Source: Pseudomonas sp. MYb60 (GTDB lineage: Bacteria > Pseudomonadota > Gammaproteobacteria > Pseudomonadales > Pseudomonadaceae). Taken from it: 64,000 nt of DNA. Of this stretch, positions 39,216-49,041 are shown piece after piece. Location of the stretch: positions 1-64,000 of the forward strand of contig NZ_PCOZ01000011.1 in the NCBI RefSeq assembly GCF_002979555.1, in the 5' to 3' direction. The position numbers and the translations under genes are program-made. The notes beneath the pieces were generated by a model. The model saw only the letters and a program-made list of their open reading frames with translations. It was not told the origin of the DNA and made no database searches. Numbering within the stretch: the first letter of the stretch is position 1; each line of letters begins with the position of its first letter.

Positions 39216-39428
39216 TCAGCCTTCTGCTTGTACCTCGTCAGCCTGCATGCCTTTCTGGCCTTGCACGGCAACGAAGGTCACTTTCTGGCCTTCTTTCAGG
39301 CTCTTGAAGCCGTTGCCCTGAATCGCGCGGAAATGCACGAACAGATCCGGACCGCTTTCTGGAGTGATAAAACCAAACCCTTTCTCGTCGTTGAACCACT
39401 TGACGGTACCGCTCTGACGATCAGCCAT
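39216..39428 (-). CDS. CspA-family cold-shock protein
   Basis: 70 aa, a single cold-shock domain: SGTVKWFNDEKGFGFIT contains RNP1 and DLFVHFRAI contains RNP2. It acts as an RNA chaperone and single-strand nucleic-acid binder. A long leader upstream (to about 39500) fits post-transcriptional control as in other csp genes. Which Pseudomonas Csp (CspD/CapB type) it is cannot be settled. Confidence 0.93.
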   Translation of the reverse strand: MADRQSGTVKWFNDEKGFGFITPESGPDLFVHFRAIQGNGFKSLKEGQKVTFVAVQGQKGMQADEVQAEG

Positions 39429-39819
39429 TTTCTTATTTCCTTGACGCTATAAATTAATGACAGCCCCTTTCACACGAAAGAGTACTGGGCTGGAATGCAG
39501 GAAAGTAAGAGACGTCGAACGGGTTGTAGCACAACTACTTCAGCTACTGCCCAGGTCCATGTTCAAAGCGACCCATGCAAACACAGTGGGCAAACTCTAC
39601 GCCAACTAATACAGAAAAAACAAGCCCTGCCGCAAGCCCAGCGTTTGCTGGGCTTGCGGCCGGTTGAGGGTAAAATTAAATCCCACTTATTCGATAGACT
39701 CGGTCACTTGTTATAGGTGGGCTCCTATAAAAAAGACTATCGTCAGTGCACTGTTTTATGGCGGTTACGTTACAGATTAGTGCACGCAAGGCAACTGCGT
39801 TACTTATAGAAACAGTGAA
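39429..39819. other. Intergenic region between csp and gcvT (391 bp)
   Basis: No coding frame is supported. It carries the csp promoter and leader on the left. At 39630-39659 is a perfect 13-bp hairpin, CCGCAAGCCCAGC-GTTT-GCTGGGCTTGCGG. Read leftwards it is followed within about 10 nt by six T's, so it may terminate the gcv operon. Confidence 0.5.
39630..39659 (-). terminator. Perfect 13-bp hairpin, candidate gcv operon terminator
   Basis: The stem and GTTT loop are exact. On the minus strand the T-run comes about ten bases after the stem, further than usual, so efficiency is uncertain. It lies 160 bp downstream of the gcvT stop. Confidence 0.5.
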
Positions 39820-40944
39820 TCAGCCGCGGAAGTAACGCTGCGGTACGAATGGCATTTTACTTACACGCAGTGGTACCTTTTTCCCACGTACTAATGCCGA
39901 GACTTCGGTATCCAGTGCGGTGAATGCACTGTCCAGATAACCCATCGCCAACGGGCCACCCAGGGTTGGACCGAAACCGCCGCTGCACACGCTGCCGATG
40001 ACGGTGCCGTGTTCGTCAACGATCTCTGCGCCTTCACGTACCGGTGTACGCTCTTGCGGCAGCAGGCCGACGCGCTTGCGGCTCACACCGGTCTGTTGTT
40101 GGGTGAAGATACGATCGGCACCCGGGAACCCGCCCGCTCGCGCGCCGTCGGCACGTCGCGTCTTGGAGATTGCCCACAGCAGGCTCGCTTCGATAGGCGT
40201 GGTCTGGGTGTTCATGTCGTGGCCATACAAGCACAGGCCGGCTTCCAGGCGCAGGGAGTCGCGGGCGCCCAGGCCGATGGGTTGTACTTCGGTTTCGGCC
40301 AGCAGGCTGCGGGCCAGGCTTTCGGCGTTGGCAGCGGGCACGGAAATTTCGAAGCCATCCTCGCCGGTATAGCCCGAACGGCTGACATAGCAGTCCACGC
40401 CCAGCAGGCGCAGGGTCGCGAACTGCATGAAGGTCATCTTGGTGACTTCCGGCGCAAGGCGCGCCAGCACTTTTACCGCTGCCGGGCCTTGCAAGGCCAG
40501 CAGGGCGCGTTCCTCGAACAGCGGCTCGATGCTGCACTGCTCGCCGATGTGCTGGCGCAGGTGGGCCAGGTCCTGGTCCTTGCAGGCAGCGTTGACCACC
40601 AGGAACAGCTCGTCGTTGCCCAGGTTGGCCACCATCAGGTCGTCGAGGATGCCGCCTTGGTCGTTGGTGAACATTGCGTAGCGCTGCATGCCTACCGGCA
40701 GGTCGATGATGTCGACCGGCACCAGGGTTTCCAGGGCCTTGGCGGCGTTGGCGCCGGTGAGGCGGATCTGGCCCATGTGGGACACGTCGAACAACCCGGC
40801 CTGATCACGGGTGTGTTGGTGTTCCTTCATCACGCCCAGCGGGTATTGCACCGGCATGTCGTAGCCGGCGAAGGGCACCATGCGCGCGCCGAGCTCGATG
40901 TGCAGCGCGTGCAGAGGGGTTTTCAACAGGGTTTCGGTGGACAT
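39820..40944 (-). CDS. gcvT: Aminomethyltransferase (glycine cleavage T protein)
   Basis: 374 aa from the ATG at 40944, preceded by CAGGAGC. Features include MVPFAGYDMPVQYP, the folate-binding SGYTGEDGFEISVP region and the catalytic Asp in VSHMGQIRLTG. It transfers the aminomethyl carbon from lipoyl-GcvH to THF, releasing ammonia. It is last in the gcvH-gcvP-sdaA-gcvT unit; the upstream sdaA stop at 40983 leaves a 38-bp gap. Confidence 0.97.
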   Translation of the reverse strand: MSTETLLKTPLHALHIELGARMVPFAGYDMPVQYPLGVMKEHQHTRDQAGLFDVSHMGQIRLTGANAAKALETLVPVDIIDLPVGMQRYAMFTNDQGGILDDLMVANLGNDELFLVVNAACKDQDLAHLRQHIGEQCSIEPLFEERALLALQGPAAVKVLARLAPEVTKMTFMQFATLRLLGVDCYVSRSGYTGEDGFEISVPAANAESLARSLLAETEVQPIGLGARDSLRLEAGLCLYGHDMNTQTTPIEASLLWAISKTRRADGARAGGFPGADRIFTQQQTGVSRKRVGLLPQERTPVREGAEIVDEHGTVIGSVCSGGFGPTLGGPLAMGYLDSAFTALDTEVSALVRGKKVPLRVSKMPFVPQRYFRG

Positions 40945-40982
40945 ATTCAGCTCCTGAAAAACGTGCTGGCGCGCCTTGGGCG

Positions 40983-42359
<1,377 letters not shown>

Positions 42360-42386
42360 GGTTGTTCTCCGGTTTCTTATTATTGG

Positions 42387-42435
42387 ACTCGGTCAGTGTG
42401 GGAGGGGGCTTGCCCCCTCCCACAGGGGACCGAGT
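42387..42435. repeat. REP palindrome within the gcv operon
   Basis: Core TGTGGGAGGGGGC-TT-GCCCCCTCCCACA, extended by an outer inverted repeat ACTCGGTC (42387-42394) / GACCGAGT (42428-42435). It fills most of the 86-bp gap between gcvP and sdaA and would fold into a long stable hairpin in the transcript. Confidence 0.88.
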
Positions 42436-42445
42436 TGATCTTTGG

Positions 42446-45286
42446 TTAGGCGTAGCTCTCGATCGACGGGCAGGCGCACACCAGGTTGCGATCGCCAAAC
42501 ACGTTGTCCACCCGCCCAACCGGCGGCCAGTACTTGCCTTCGATCAACGACGGCACCGGGTACACCGCCTGTTCGCGGGTGTAGGGATGGGTCCACTCAC
42601 TCACCAGTTCAGCAGCGGTGTGCGGCGCGTTCTTCAATGGATTGTCGTCCTTGTCCAGCGTGCCGTTTTCCACCGCGCGGATTTCTTCGCGGATGGCGAT
42701 CATGGCGTTGCAGAAGCGGTCCAGTTCTTCCTTGGATTCGCTTTCGGTCGGTTCGATCATCAGGGTGCCGGCCACCGGGAACGACATGGTCGGCGCATGG
42801 AAACCGAAGTCGATCAAGCGCTTGGCCACGTCATCAACGCTGATGCCGCTGCTGTCTTTGAGTGGGCGCAGGTCGAGGATGCATTCGTGCGCCACCAGGC
42901 CGTTGCTGCCGGTATAGAGCACTGGGTAGTGCTCCTCGAGGCGACGGGAAATGTAGTTGGCATTCAGGATCGCCAACTGCGAAGCGCGCTTGAGGCCCGC
43001 GCCGCCCATCATGGTGATGTACATCCAGGTGATGGGCAGGATGCTGGCGCTGCCGAACGGCGCCGCGCACACGGCGCCTTCCTTGCGCTCCATGGCCGCG
43101 TGGCCGGGCAGGAACGGCGTCAGGTGCGATTTGACGCCAATCGGGCCAACGCCCGGGCCGCCGCCGCCGTGGGGAATGCAGAAAGTCTTGTGCAGGTTCA
43201 GGTGGGACACGTCACCGCCGAACTTGCCCGGTGCGCACAGGCCAACCATGGCGTTCATGTTGGCACCGTCGATGTACACCTGGCCGCCGTTGTCGTGGAT
43301 GATCCCGCAGATTTCGCGGATACCTTCTTCGAACACGCCGTGGGTGGACGGGTAGGTGATCATCAATGCCGCGAGGTGATCGCGGTGCTCGACGGCCTTG
43401 GCGCGCAGGTCTTCGATATCCACGTTGCCACGTGCATCACAGGCGGTGACCACCACGCGCATGCCGGCCATGTTGGCAGTGGCGGGGTTGGTGCCGTGGG
43501 CCGACGACGGGATCAGGCAGATGTCGCGGCGCTCATCGCCACGGCTCTGGTGATAGGCACGGATGGCCAGCAGGCCTGCGTATTCACCCTGGGAGCCGGC
43601 GTTCGGTTGCAGGGAGATCGCGTCGTAGCCGGTGGCCGCGCAGAGCATGGCCTCGAGGTCGGAGGTCAGTTCCAGGTAGCCGGCGCTTTGCTCTGCCGGG
43701 GCGAACGGGTGCAGGGCACCGAACTCGGCCCAGGTCACCGGGATCATTTCGCTGGCGGCGTTGAGTTTCATGGTGCACGAACCCAGCGGAATCATGGTGC
43801 GGTCCAGCGCCAGGTCCTTGTCGGCCAGCTTGCGCAGGTAGCGCATCAGCTCGGTTTCAGAGTGATAGCGGTTGAACACCGGGTGGCTCAGGACGGGCGA
43901 CTGGCGCAGCAGCGCGGCGGGCAGTGTGGCGTCGACCTTGGCATTGAAATCCGGCAGGGCTTTGCCCTCAGCGAAGATCGCCCACAGGGTTTCGATATCG
44001 GCCTGGGTCGTGGTTTCGTCCACCGATACACCAAGACGCTCACCGTCGACCACACGCAGGTTGATGCGCTCGGCCCGGGCCTTGTCGTGCAGGGCGGCGG
44101 TGTTGGCGCCGGTGTTGAGGGTGATGGTGTCGAAGAAGTTTTCCTGTTCGACTTTCAGGCCCAGGCTGCTGAGGCCGGTCGCCAGGATCGCGGTGAGCTG
44201 ATGCACACGCTGGGCGATCTGGGTCAGGCCTTTGGGGCCGTGGTACACGGCATACATGCTGGCGATGTTGGCCAACAACACCTGGGCGGTGCAGATGTTC
44301 GACGTGGCTTTCTCGCGGCGGATATGTTGCTCGCGTGTCTGCATAGCCAGGCGCAGGGCCGGCTTGCCGAAACGGTCGACCGACACACCCACCAGGCGGC
44401 CCGGCATGTCGCGCTTGAACGCATCCTTGGTCGAGAAGTACGCCGCGTGCGGGCCACCAAAGCCCAGCGGCACGCCGAAGCGTTGCGCGCTGCCGATGGC
44501 CACGTCGGCGCCGAATTCACCCGGTGGGGTCAGCAGGGTCAGGGCCAGCAAGTCGGCGGCCACGGCGACCAACGCGTTGGCGGCGTGGAAGCGCTCGGTC
44601 AGTGCGCGGTAGTCGAATACGTCACCGTTGCTGGCCGGGTATTGCAGCAGGGCGCCGAAGAACGCACTGACGTCGGTCAGTTCGCGTTCATCGCCCACCA
44701 CCACGTCGATGCCCAGTGGCTCGGCACGGGTGCGCAGCACGTCGAGGGTTTGCGGGTGGCTGTGGATCGAGGCGAAGAAGGCGTTGCTGCCCTTGTTCTT
44801 GCTCAGGCGCTTGCAGAAGGTCATGGCTTCGGCGGCGGCGGTGGCTTCGTCGAGCAGCGAGGCGTTGGCGATCGGCAGGCCGGTGAGGTCGCTGATCAGG
44901 GTCTGGAAGTTCAGCAGCGCTTCCAGGCGGCCTTGGGAAATCTCGGGTTGATACGGGGTGTAGGCGGTGTACCAGGCCGGGTTTTCCAGCAGATTGCGCA
45001 GGATCGGCGACGGCGTGTGGCAGTTGTAGTAGCCCTGGCCGATGTAGGTCTTGAACAGTTGGTTCTTGCCAGCGATGGCCTTGATCTTGGCCAGGGCCTG
45101 CGCTTCGCTCAGGCCGTCTTCCAGGCCGAGCACGCTGGTACCCTTGATGCTTTCCGGGATGACGCTGGCGCTCAGGGCTTCCAGGGAGTCAAAGCCAAGG
45201 CTGGCGAGCATGTGCTGCTCGTCGTCCGCGCGTGGGCCGATGTGGCGGGCGATGAATTCGTTGGCGGTCGTGAGATTAACAGTCAT
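42446..45286 (-). CDS. gcvP: Glycine dehydrogenase (decarboxylating), P protein
   Basis: 946 aa, full-length fused form. The PLP-binding Lys lies in LNLHKTFCIPHGGGGPG (about residue 700). The N-terminal half (MTVNLTTANEFIARHIGPR) is the paralogous non-PLP half. It decarboxylates glycine and passes the aminomethyl group to lipoyl-GcvH. It follows gcvH by 10 bp. Confidence 0.98.
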   Translation of the reverse strand: MTVNLTTANEFIARHIGPRADDEQHMLASLGFDSLEALSASVIPESIKGTSVLGLEDGLSEAQALAKIKAIAGKNQLFKTYIGQGYYNCHTPSPILRNLLENPAWYTAYTPYQPEISQGRLEALLNFQTLISDLTGLPIANASLLDEATAAAEAMTFCKRLSKNKGSNAFFASIHSHPQTLDVLRTRAEPLGIDVVVGDERELTDVSAFFGALLQYPASNGDVFDYRALTERFHAANALVAVAADLLALTLLTPPGEFGADVAIGSAQRFGVPLGFGGPHAAYFSTKDAFKRDMPGRLVGVSVDRFGKPALRLAMQTREQHIRREKATSNICTAQVLLANIASMYAVYHGPKGLTQIAQRVHQLTAILATGLSSLGLKVEQENFFDTITLNTGANTAALHDKARAERINLRVVDGERLGVSVDETTTQADIETLWAIFAEGKALPDFNAKVDATLPAALLRQSPVLSHPVFNRYHSETELMRYLRKLADKDLALDRTMIPLGSCTMKLNAASEMIPVTWAEFGALHPFAPAEQSAGYLELTSDLEAMLCAATGYDAISLQPNAGSQGEYAGLLAIRAYHQSRGDERRDICLIPSSAHGTNPATANMAGMRVVVTACDARGNVDIEDLRAKAVEHRDHLAALMITYPSTHGVFEEGIREICGIIHDNGGQVYIDGANMNAMVGLCAPGKFGGDVSHLNLHKTFCIPHGGGGPGVGPIGVKSHLTPFLPGHAAMERKEGAVCAAPFGSASILPITWMYITMMGGAGLKRASQLAILNANYISRRLEEHYPVLYTGSNGLVAHECILDLRPLKDSSGISVDDVAKRLIDFGFHAPTMSFPVAGTLMIEPTESESKEELDRFCNAMIAIREEIRAVENGTLDKDDNPLKNAPHTAAELVSEWTHPYTREQAVYPVPSLIEGKYWPPVGRVDNVFGDRNLVCACPSIESYA

Positions 45287-45296
45287 GGCGCGCTCC

Positions 45297-45680
45297 TCAG
45301 GCTTCGGCGTTGGCTTTGATCAGGCGGTCGTACGCGTCCTGATCCAAGAGTTTAGCTACCGCCCCGGCATCGGCCGGTTTAAAGCGGAAGAACCAGCCTT
45401 CGCCCAGAGGGTCTTCGTTGACCAGTTCGGGGCTGTCGCTCAATTTGTCGTTCACTTCCAGCACTTCGCCCGTCAGGGGCATGTACACGCCGCTGGCAGC
45501 CTTGACCGATTCCACGGTGGACGCTTCAGCGCCCTTGTCGTAGGCCTGCAACTCCGGCAGTTGCACGAAAACCACATCACCCAACGCGTTCTGCGCGAAA
45601 GCGGTGATACCCACGGTGACGCTGCCATCGGCTTCGGCGCGCAGCCATTCGTGATCTTCAGTGAAACGCAACTCGCTCAT
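45297..45680 (-). CDS. gcvH: Glycine cleavage system H protein
   Basis: 127 aa from the ATG at 45680 (MSELRFTEDHEWLR) with GAGGAG upstream. The lipoyl-carrier Lys60 is in STVESVKAASG. First structural gene of the operon, about 50 nt downstream of an inferred sigma54 transcription start. Confidence 0.97.
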   Translation of the reverse strand: MSELRFTEDHEWLRAEADGSVTVGITAFAQNALGDVVFVQLPELQAYDKGAEASTVESVKAASGVYMPLTGEVLEVNDKLSDSPELVNEDPLGEGWFFRFKPADAGAVAKLLDQDAYDRLIKANAEA

Positions 45681-45741
45681 GGAAACTCCTCGGTGCCAGC
45701 ATTCGTCTGGTGGACGGGATTGGAATAATGAGGAATTGATT

Positions 45742-45757
45742 AGCAAGATTGCGGCCA
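45742..45757 (-). promoter_or_regulatory. Sigma54 (RpoN) promoter of the gcv operon
   Basis: On the minus strand it reads TGGCCG-N5-TTGCT, with GG and GC separated by exactly 10 nt as required for -24/-12 elements. The predicted start is near 45731, 50 bp before the gcvH ATG. Confidence 0.75.
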
Positions 45758-45821
45758 ATGTTTATAAGCCGTTGTAAATCAAGGACTTATAAGAAACGGT
45801 TATAGCGTTATGCGCCTTGAC

Positions 45822-45839
45822 TGTAGCGATTTCGCTACA
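45822..45839. promoter_or_regulatory. GcsR-like binding site 1
   Basis: TGTAGCG-N4-CGCTACA, a perfect palindrome (extended CTGTAGCGA/TCGCTACAG). Centre lies about 100 bp upstream of the inferred start, a normal distance for a sigma54 activator. Confidence 0.7.
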
Positions 45840-45902
45840 GTCAGAGCCGAGAAAAAAAGCCTATGTGGATCAACGCCTTGCATGGCACGCAAAAAACAGG
45901 AC

Positions 45903-45920
45903 TGTAGCGATATCGTTACG
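45903..45920. promoter_or_regulatory. GcsR-like binding site 2
   Basis: TGTAGCG-N4-CGTTACG. Same left half as sites 1 and 3; the right half resembles the CGTTCCG half-site reported for P. aeruginosa GcsR, as I recall it. Confidence 0.7.
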
Positions 45921-45921
45921 C

Positions 45922-45939
45922 TGTAGCGCTATCGGTACA
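45922..45939. promoter_or_regulatory. GcsR-like binding site 3
   Basis: TGTAGCG-N4-CGGTACA, one base after site 2, giving a 19-bp centre-to-centre tandem. Confidence 0.7.
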
Positions 45940-46005
45940 GCCAATGTCGTTCCTGGACCAAATACTTGGAATGCATCCAGTCATTTGATTGCATTCCACA
46001 GTGAG

Positions 46006-47514
46006 TCAGGGTTTGTTGGGGATGCCGTATTTACGCAGGCGATGGGCAATCGCTGTGTGTGAGGTCTGCAACCGGCTGGCCAGTTGGCGGGTGGAGGGAT
46101 AGTTGGCGTAGAGTTTTTCCAGCAGGCTGCGTTCGAAGTCCTCCACGGCCTGTTCCAGGCTGTCGACTTCGTTGTCGCTTTGGCGCGCCACCGAGGTGCC
46201 GGCGATGTCCAGGTCGCCGATGTCCACCAGGTTGCTTTCACAAATGGCGGCCGCGCGGAAGATCACGTTTTGCAGTTGCCGCACGTTGCCGGGCCAGGGG
46301 TTGCCCAGCAGCGCCGGGTAAGTGCCGGGCGCCAGGCGGCAGACCGGGCGCTGGATCTGCGCGCAGGCCTGCTGCATGAAGTAGCGGGCCAGCAACAGGA
46401 TGTCCTGGCCACGCTGGCGCAGCGGCGGCACTTCGACGTTGAGCACGTTGAGGCGGTAGAACAGGTCTTCGCGGAAGGTGCCTTCACTGACCATTTTTTC
46501 CAGGTCGCGGTGGGTGGCGCTGAGGATGCGCACGTTGACCTTCACTTCACGGTCGCCACCGACGCGACGGAAGCTGCCATCGTTGAGAAAACGCAGCAAT
46601 TTGGCCTGCAGGTACGGCGACATCTCGCCGATCTCATCCAGGAACACCGTGCCTTGGTTGGCCAACTCCATCAGCCCCGGCTTGCCACCCCGTTGCGCAC
46701 CGGTAAACGCGCCCGGCGCATAGCCGAACAACTCGCTTTCGGCGAGGTTTTCCGGCAATGCCGCGCAGTTCAACGCCAGGAACGGCGCACTGTGGCGCGC
46801 ACTGGTGGCATGGCAGGCACGGGCCACCAATTCCTTGCCGGTGCCGGTTTCGCCCTGGATCAGCAACGGCGCGTCCAGCGCCGCCACCCGCTGCGCGCGC
46901 GCCTTGAGGGTGCGGATCACCGGCGACTCGCCGAGCAGCGCATCGAAGCCTTCGGCGTGGTCATGGTGCAGTGCCGACAGTTGCTCGCCGATTCGGTTGG
47001 GCGGGTAGAGGGTGAGCAAGGCGCCGGCATCGGTGATGGGGGTGGCGTCCAGCAATAGGGTCTGGCCGTTGACGCTGATCTCGCGCAGCGGCAGGCGAAA
47101 ACCGTGCTCCAGCAAGGTCTCCAGCAGCGGCGGGTCGTTGAACAATTCGCTGATGCTTTCCCCGGCAGGTTCACGACCGTAAAGGGCGATCAGCGCCGGG
47201 TTGGCCAGCAGGATCTTGCCCGCGCTGTCCAGGGCCAGCACCGGGTCGGTCATGGCGGCGAGCAGGGCGTCGAGTTGCAGGTGGCGGCGTTGGCCGGGGA
47301 GTATGTCCACCACGGTGACGGCTTGCACACCGTGCACGCTGAACAGGGCGTCGCGCAGTTCCTCGAGCACGTCCGCGCTCAGGGTCGGCGCGTCGATATA
47401 GACGTTGGGCGGCACCATCTCCACGGCATCCAGATTGAGATTGCGCCCACCGAGCAGGGCCAGGACTTCCTGGGTGATGCCGACGCGGTCGATGAAGCTG
47501 ACGTGGATACGCAT
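46006..47514 (-). CDS. gcsR: TyrR-like sigma54 activator of the glycine cleavage operon (GcsR)
   Basis: 502 aa. N-terminal ACT domain (about 1-75; MRIHVSFIDRVGITQEVL), a PAS domain (about 80-180), a central AAA+ domain with Walker A GETGTGKE (near 220) and the sigma54 contact loop GAFTGA (near 267), and a C-terminal TyrR-type HTH (LASRLQTSHTAIAHRLRKYG). It is placed directly upstream of gcvH in the same direction, with matching 18-bp sites in between. P. aeruginosa GcsR (PA2449) activates the gcs2 operon in response to glycine; the ACT domain is the likely ligand sensor. Confidence 0.93.
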   Translation of the reverse strand: MRIHVSFIDRVGITQEVLALLGGRNLNLDAVEMVPPNVYIDAPTLSADVLEELRDALFSVHGVQAVTVVDILPGQRRHLQLDALLAAMTDPVLALDSAGKILLANPALIALYGREPAGESISELFNDPPLLETLLEHGFRLPLREISVNGQTLLLDATPITDAGALLTLYPPNRIGEQLSALHHDHAEGFDALLGESPVIRTLKARAQRVAALDAPLLIQGETGTGKELVARACHATSARHSAPFLALNCAALPENLAESELFGYAPGAFTGAQRGGKPGLMELANQGTVFLDEIGEMSPYLQAKLLRFLNDGSFRRVGGDREVKVNVRILSATHRDLEKMVSEGTFREDLFYRLNVLNVEVPPLRQRGQDILLLARYFMQQACAQIQRPVCRLAPGTYPALLGNPWPGNVRQLQNVIFRAAAICESNLVDIGDLDIAGTSVARQSDNEVDSLEQAVEDFERSLLEKLYANYPSTRQLASRLQTSHTAIAHRLRKYGIPNKP

Positions 47515-47580
47515 GGGGCTGCTGACAATTCTGGGGAGCTGGAGGCGGCAAGTATGCCTTGCAGATGTTGGAGATCAAAA

Positions 47581-47669
47581 TGTGGGAGGGGGCTTGCCCC
47601 CGATGGCGGTGTGTCAGTCAGCCAATTTTTAACTGATGCACGGCTATCGGGGGCAAGCCCCCTCCCACT
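47581..47669. repeat. REPIN between DUF5064 and gcsR
   Basis: Inverted REP pair TGTGGGAGGGGGCTTGCCCC (from 47581) and its reverse complement ending at 47668, separated by about 48 nt. Nearly the same element as at 27572-27669, including the GATGGCGGTGTGTCAGTCA spacer start. Confidence 0.9.
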
Positions 47670-47690
47670 GTTGAAGCTGAGTTGTGACCT

Positions 47691-48053
47691 TTATTCCAGG
47701 TGTTCAGGCTTGACCGGATCCCCAGACTTGACATCCAGTTGATGCCGCACATCCTCGAACATCAGGTCGTACTGTTTGTGCATCGAGCCATTCAACACGG
47801 CGATCTTCGGCATCCCGTACTTTTGCGCGATCTTCATCGCATGCCGGGCAAAGTCGAACGCCTGGTCCTTGGGCAAGAAGAACTCTTCCTTGAGGTCCTT
47901 GCCCTGCACCGAGCCATGCAGCTTGAACAGCATCCCCTTGCCTTCCTTGGGGTCCTGGCTGACTTCATAGTCGATGCACAGGTTGTAGCTGTAATCCTGG
48001 GCATTGAGCGCATGACGTTCGACGTGCAAGTGTCCCGGTTCAAAGGTTGCCAT
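47691..48053 (-). CDS. DUF5064 family protein
   Basis: 120 aa, starting MATFEPGHLHVERHALN. A soluble, mixed alpha/beta protein with many charged residues (CIDYEVSQDPKEGKGMLFKLHGSVQGKDL), no signal peptide or membrane segment. I recognise it as a Pseudomonas-restricted family of unknown function (DUF5064). It starts 18 bp after arcC in the same direction, so it is probably the last gene of the arc operon here. Confidence 0.8.
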   Translation of the reverse strand: MATFEPGHLHVERHALNAQDYSYNLCIDYEVSQDPKEGKGMLFKLHGSVQGKDLKEEFFLPKDQAFDFARHAMKIAQKYGMPKIAVLNGSMHKQYDLMFEDVRHQLDVKSGDPVKPEHLE

Positions 48054-48071
48054 AGGCGTCTCTCCTCTACT

Positions 48072-49001
48072 TCACAGATAGGTGATGCCAGGGGTTGCCG
48101 TGCTGATGCGTGTTCCGGCGCTGCCCTGGACGATGGCTTCGATGTCCGAGAGTGAACCGATGACTGCGGTTTTGCCAGTCTGGCGGGCAAACTCGCAGGC
48201 GGCCTGCACTTTGGGGCCCATGGAGCCGGCGGCGAAGCCGAGTTTTTCGATTTCATCCGGGTGCGCCTGGCCGATGGCTTTCTGGGTAGGCTTGCCAAAG
48301 TCGATGAAGGCCGCGTTGACGTCGGTGGCGATCACCAGCAAGTCGGCGTCCAGTTGCGAAGCCAGCAGCGACGAGCACAGGTCCTTGTCGATAACGGCTT
48401 CGATGCCACGCAGCTTGCCATCCTCGCCATACATCGTCGGAATGCCGCCGCCGCCGGCGCAGATCACGATGCTGCTTTTTTCCAGCAACCACTTGATCGG
48501 GCGGATTTCAAAGATGCGTTTAGGCCGGGGGCTGGCGACCACACGGCGGTATTTGTCGCCGTCCGGCGCAATCGCCCAGCCTTTTTCGGCCGCGAGTTTC
48601 TCCGCCTCGGCCTTGGAATACACGGGACCGATGGGTTTGGTGGGGTTCTGGAAAGCGGGGTCCTTGGCGTCCACTTCCACCTGGGTGAGCAGAGTGGCGA
48701 AGGGCACCTCGAAGTCCAGCAGGTTACCCAGTTCCTGTTCGATGATGTAACCGATCATGCCTTCGGTCTCGGCGCCGAGCACGTCCAGCGGGTATGGCAA
48801 CACCTGGGTGTAGGCCGCGGCCTGCAACGAAAGCAGCCCGACCTGCGGGCCATTGCCGTGGGCGATCACCAGCTCGTTGCCGGGGTGGACCTTGGCAATC
48901 TGTTCGGTGGCGATCCGGATATTGGCGCGTTGGTTGTCCGCTGTCATGGGTTCACCACGGCGGAGCAGGGCGTTACCGCCCAGTGCAACGACGATGCGCA
49001 T
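48072..49001 (-). CDS. arcC: Carbamate kinase
   Basis: 309 aa. Amino-acid kinase fold with MRIVVALGGNALLRRGEP at the start, AHGNGPQVGLL near 50, CAGGGGIPTM near 180 and the MGPKVQAACEFA segment. Final step of the arginine deiminase pathway: carbamoyl phosphate plus ADP gives ATP, CO2 and ammonia. Separated from arcB by a REPIN. Confidence 0.97.
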   Translation of the reverse strand: MRIVVALGGNALLRRGEPMTADNQRANIRIATEQIAKVHPGNELVIAHGNGPQVGLLSLQAAAYTQVLPYPLDVLGAETEGMIGYIIEQELGNLLDFEVPFATLLTQVEVDAKDPAFQNPTKPIGPVYSKAEAEKLAAEKGWAIAPDGDKYRRVVASPRPKRIFEIRPIKWLLEKSSIVICAGGGGIPTMYGEDGKLRGIEAVIDKDLCSSLLASQLDADLLVIATDVNAAFIDFGKPTQKAIGQAHPDEIEKLGFAAGSMGPKVQAACEFARQTGKTAVIGSLSDIEAIVQGSAGTRISTATPGITYL

Positions 49002-49041
49002 ATAGATTGTCCTTCCATAAATTCTGATGCAGGAACGCGGT

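Larger units (their letters stand above)
45681..46005 (-). promoter_or_regulatory. gcsR-gcvH intergenic control region (325 bp)
   Basis: No gene. It holds the sigma54 promoter at 45742-45757 and three GcsR-like 18-bp sites at 45822-45839, 45903-45920 and 45922-45939. The remainder is AT-rich, which would help looping and bending. No glycine riboswitch structure was recognised. Confidence 0.7.

Noticed and set aside
42362..45319. A 985-codon open frame opposite gcvP
   Set aside because: Antisense shadow of gcvP caused by high GC at third positions; no domain, no ribosome site.
45681..46005. Possible glycine riboswitch upstream of gcvH
   Set aside because: The repeats are DNA palindromes of an activator type and lie upstream of the inferred transcription start; no tandem aptamer-like pattern was found in the 50-nt leader.
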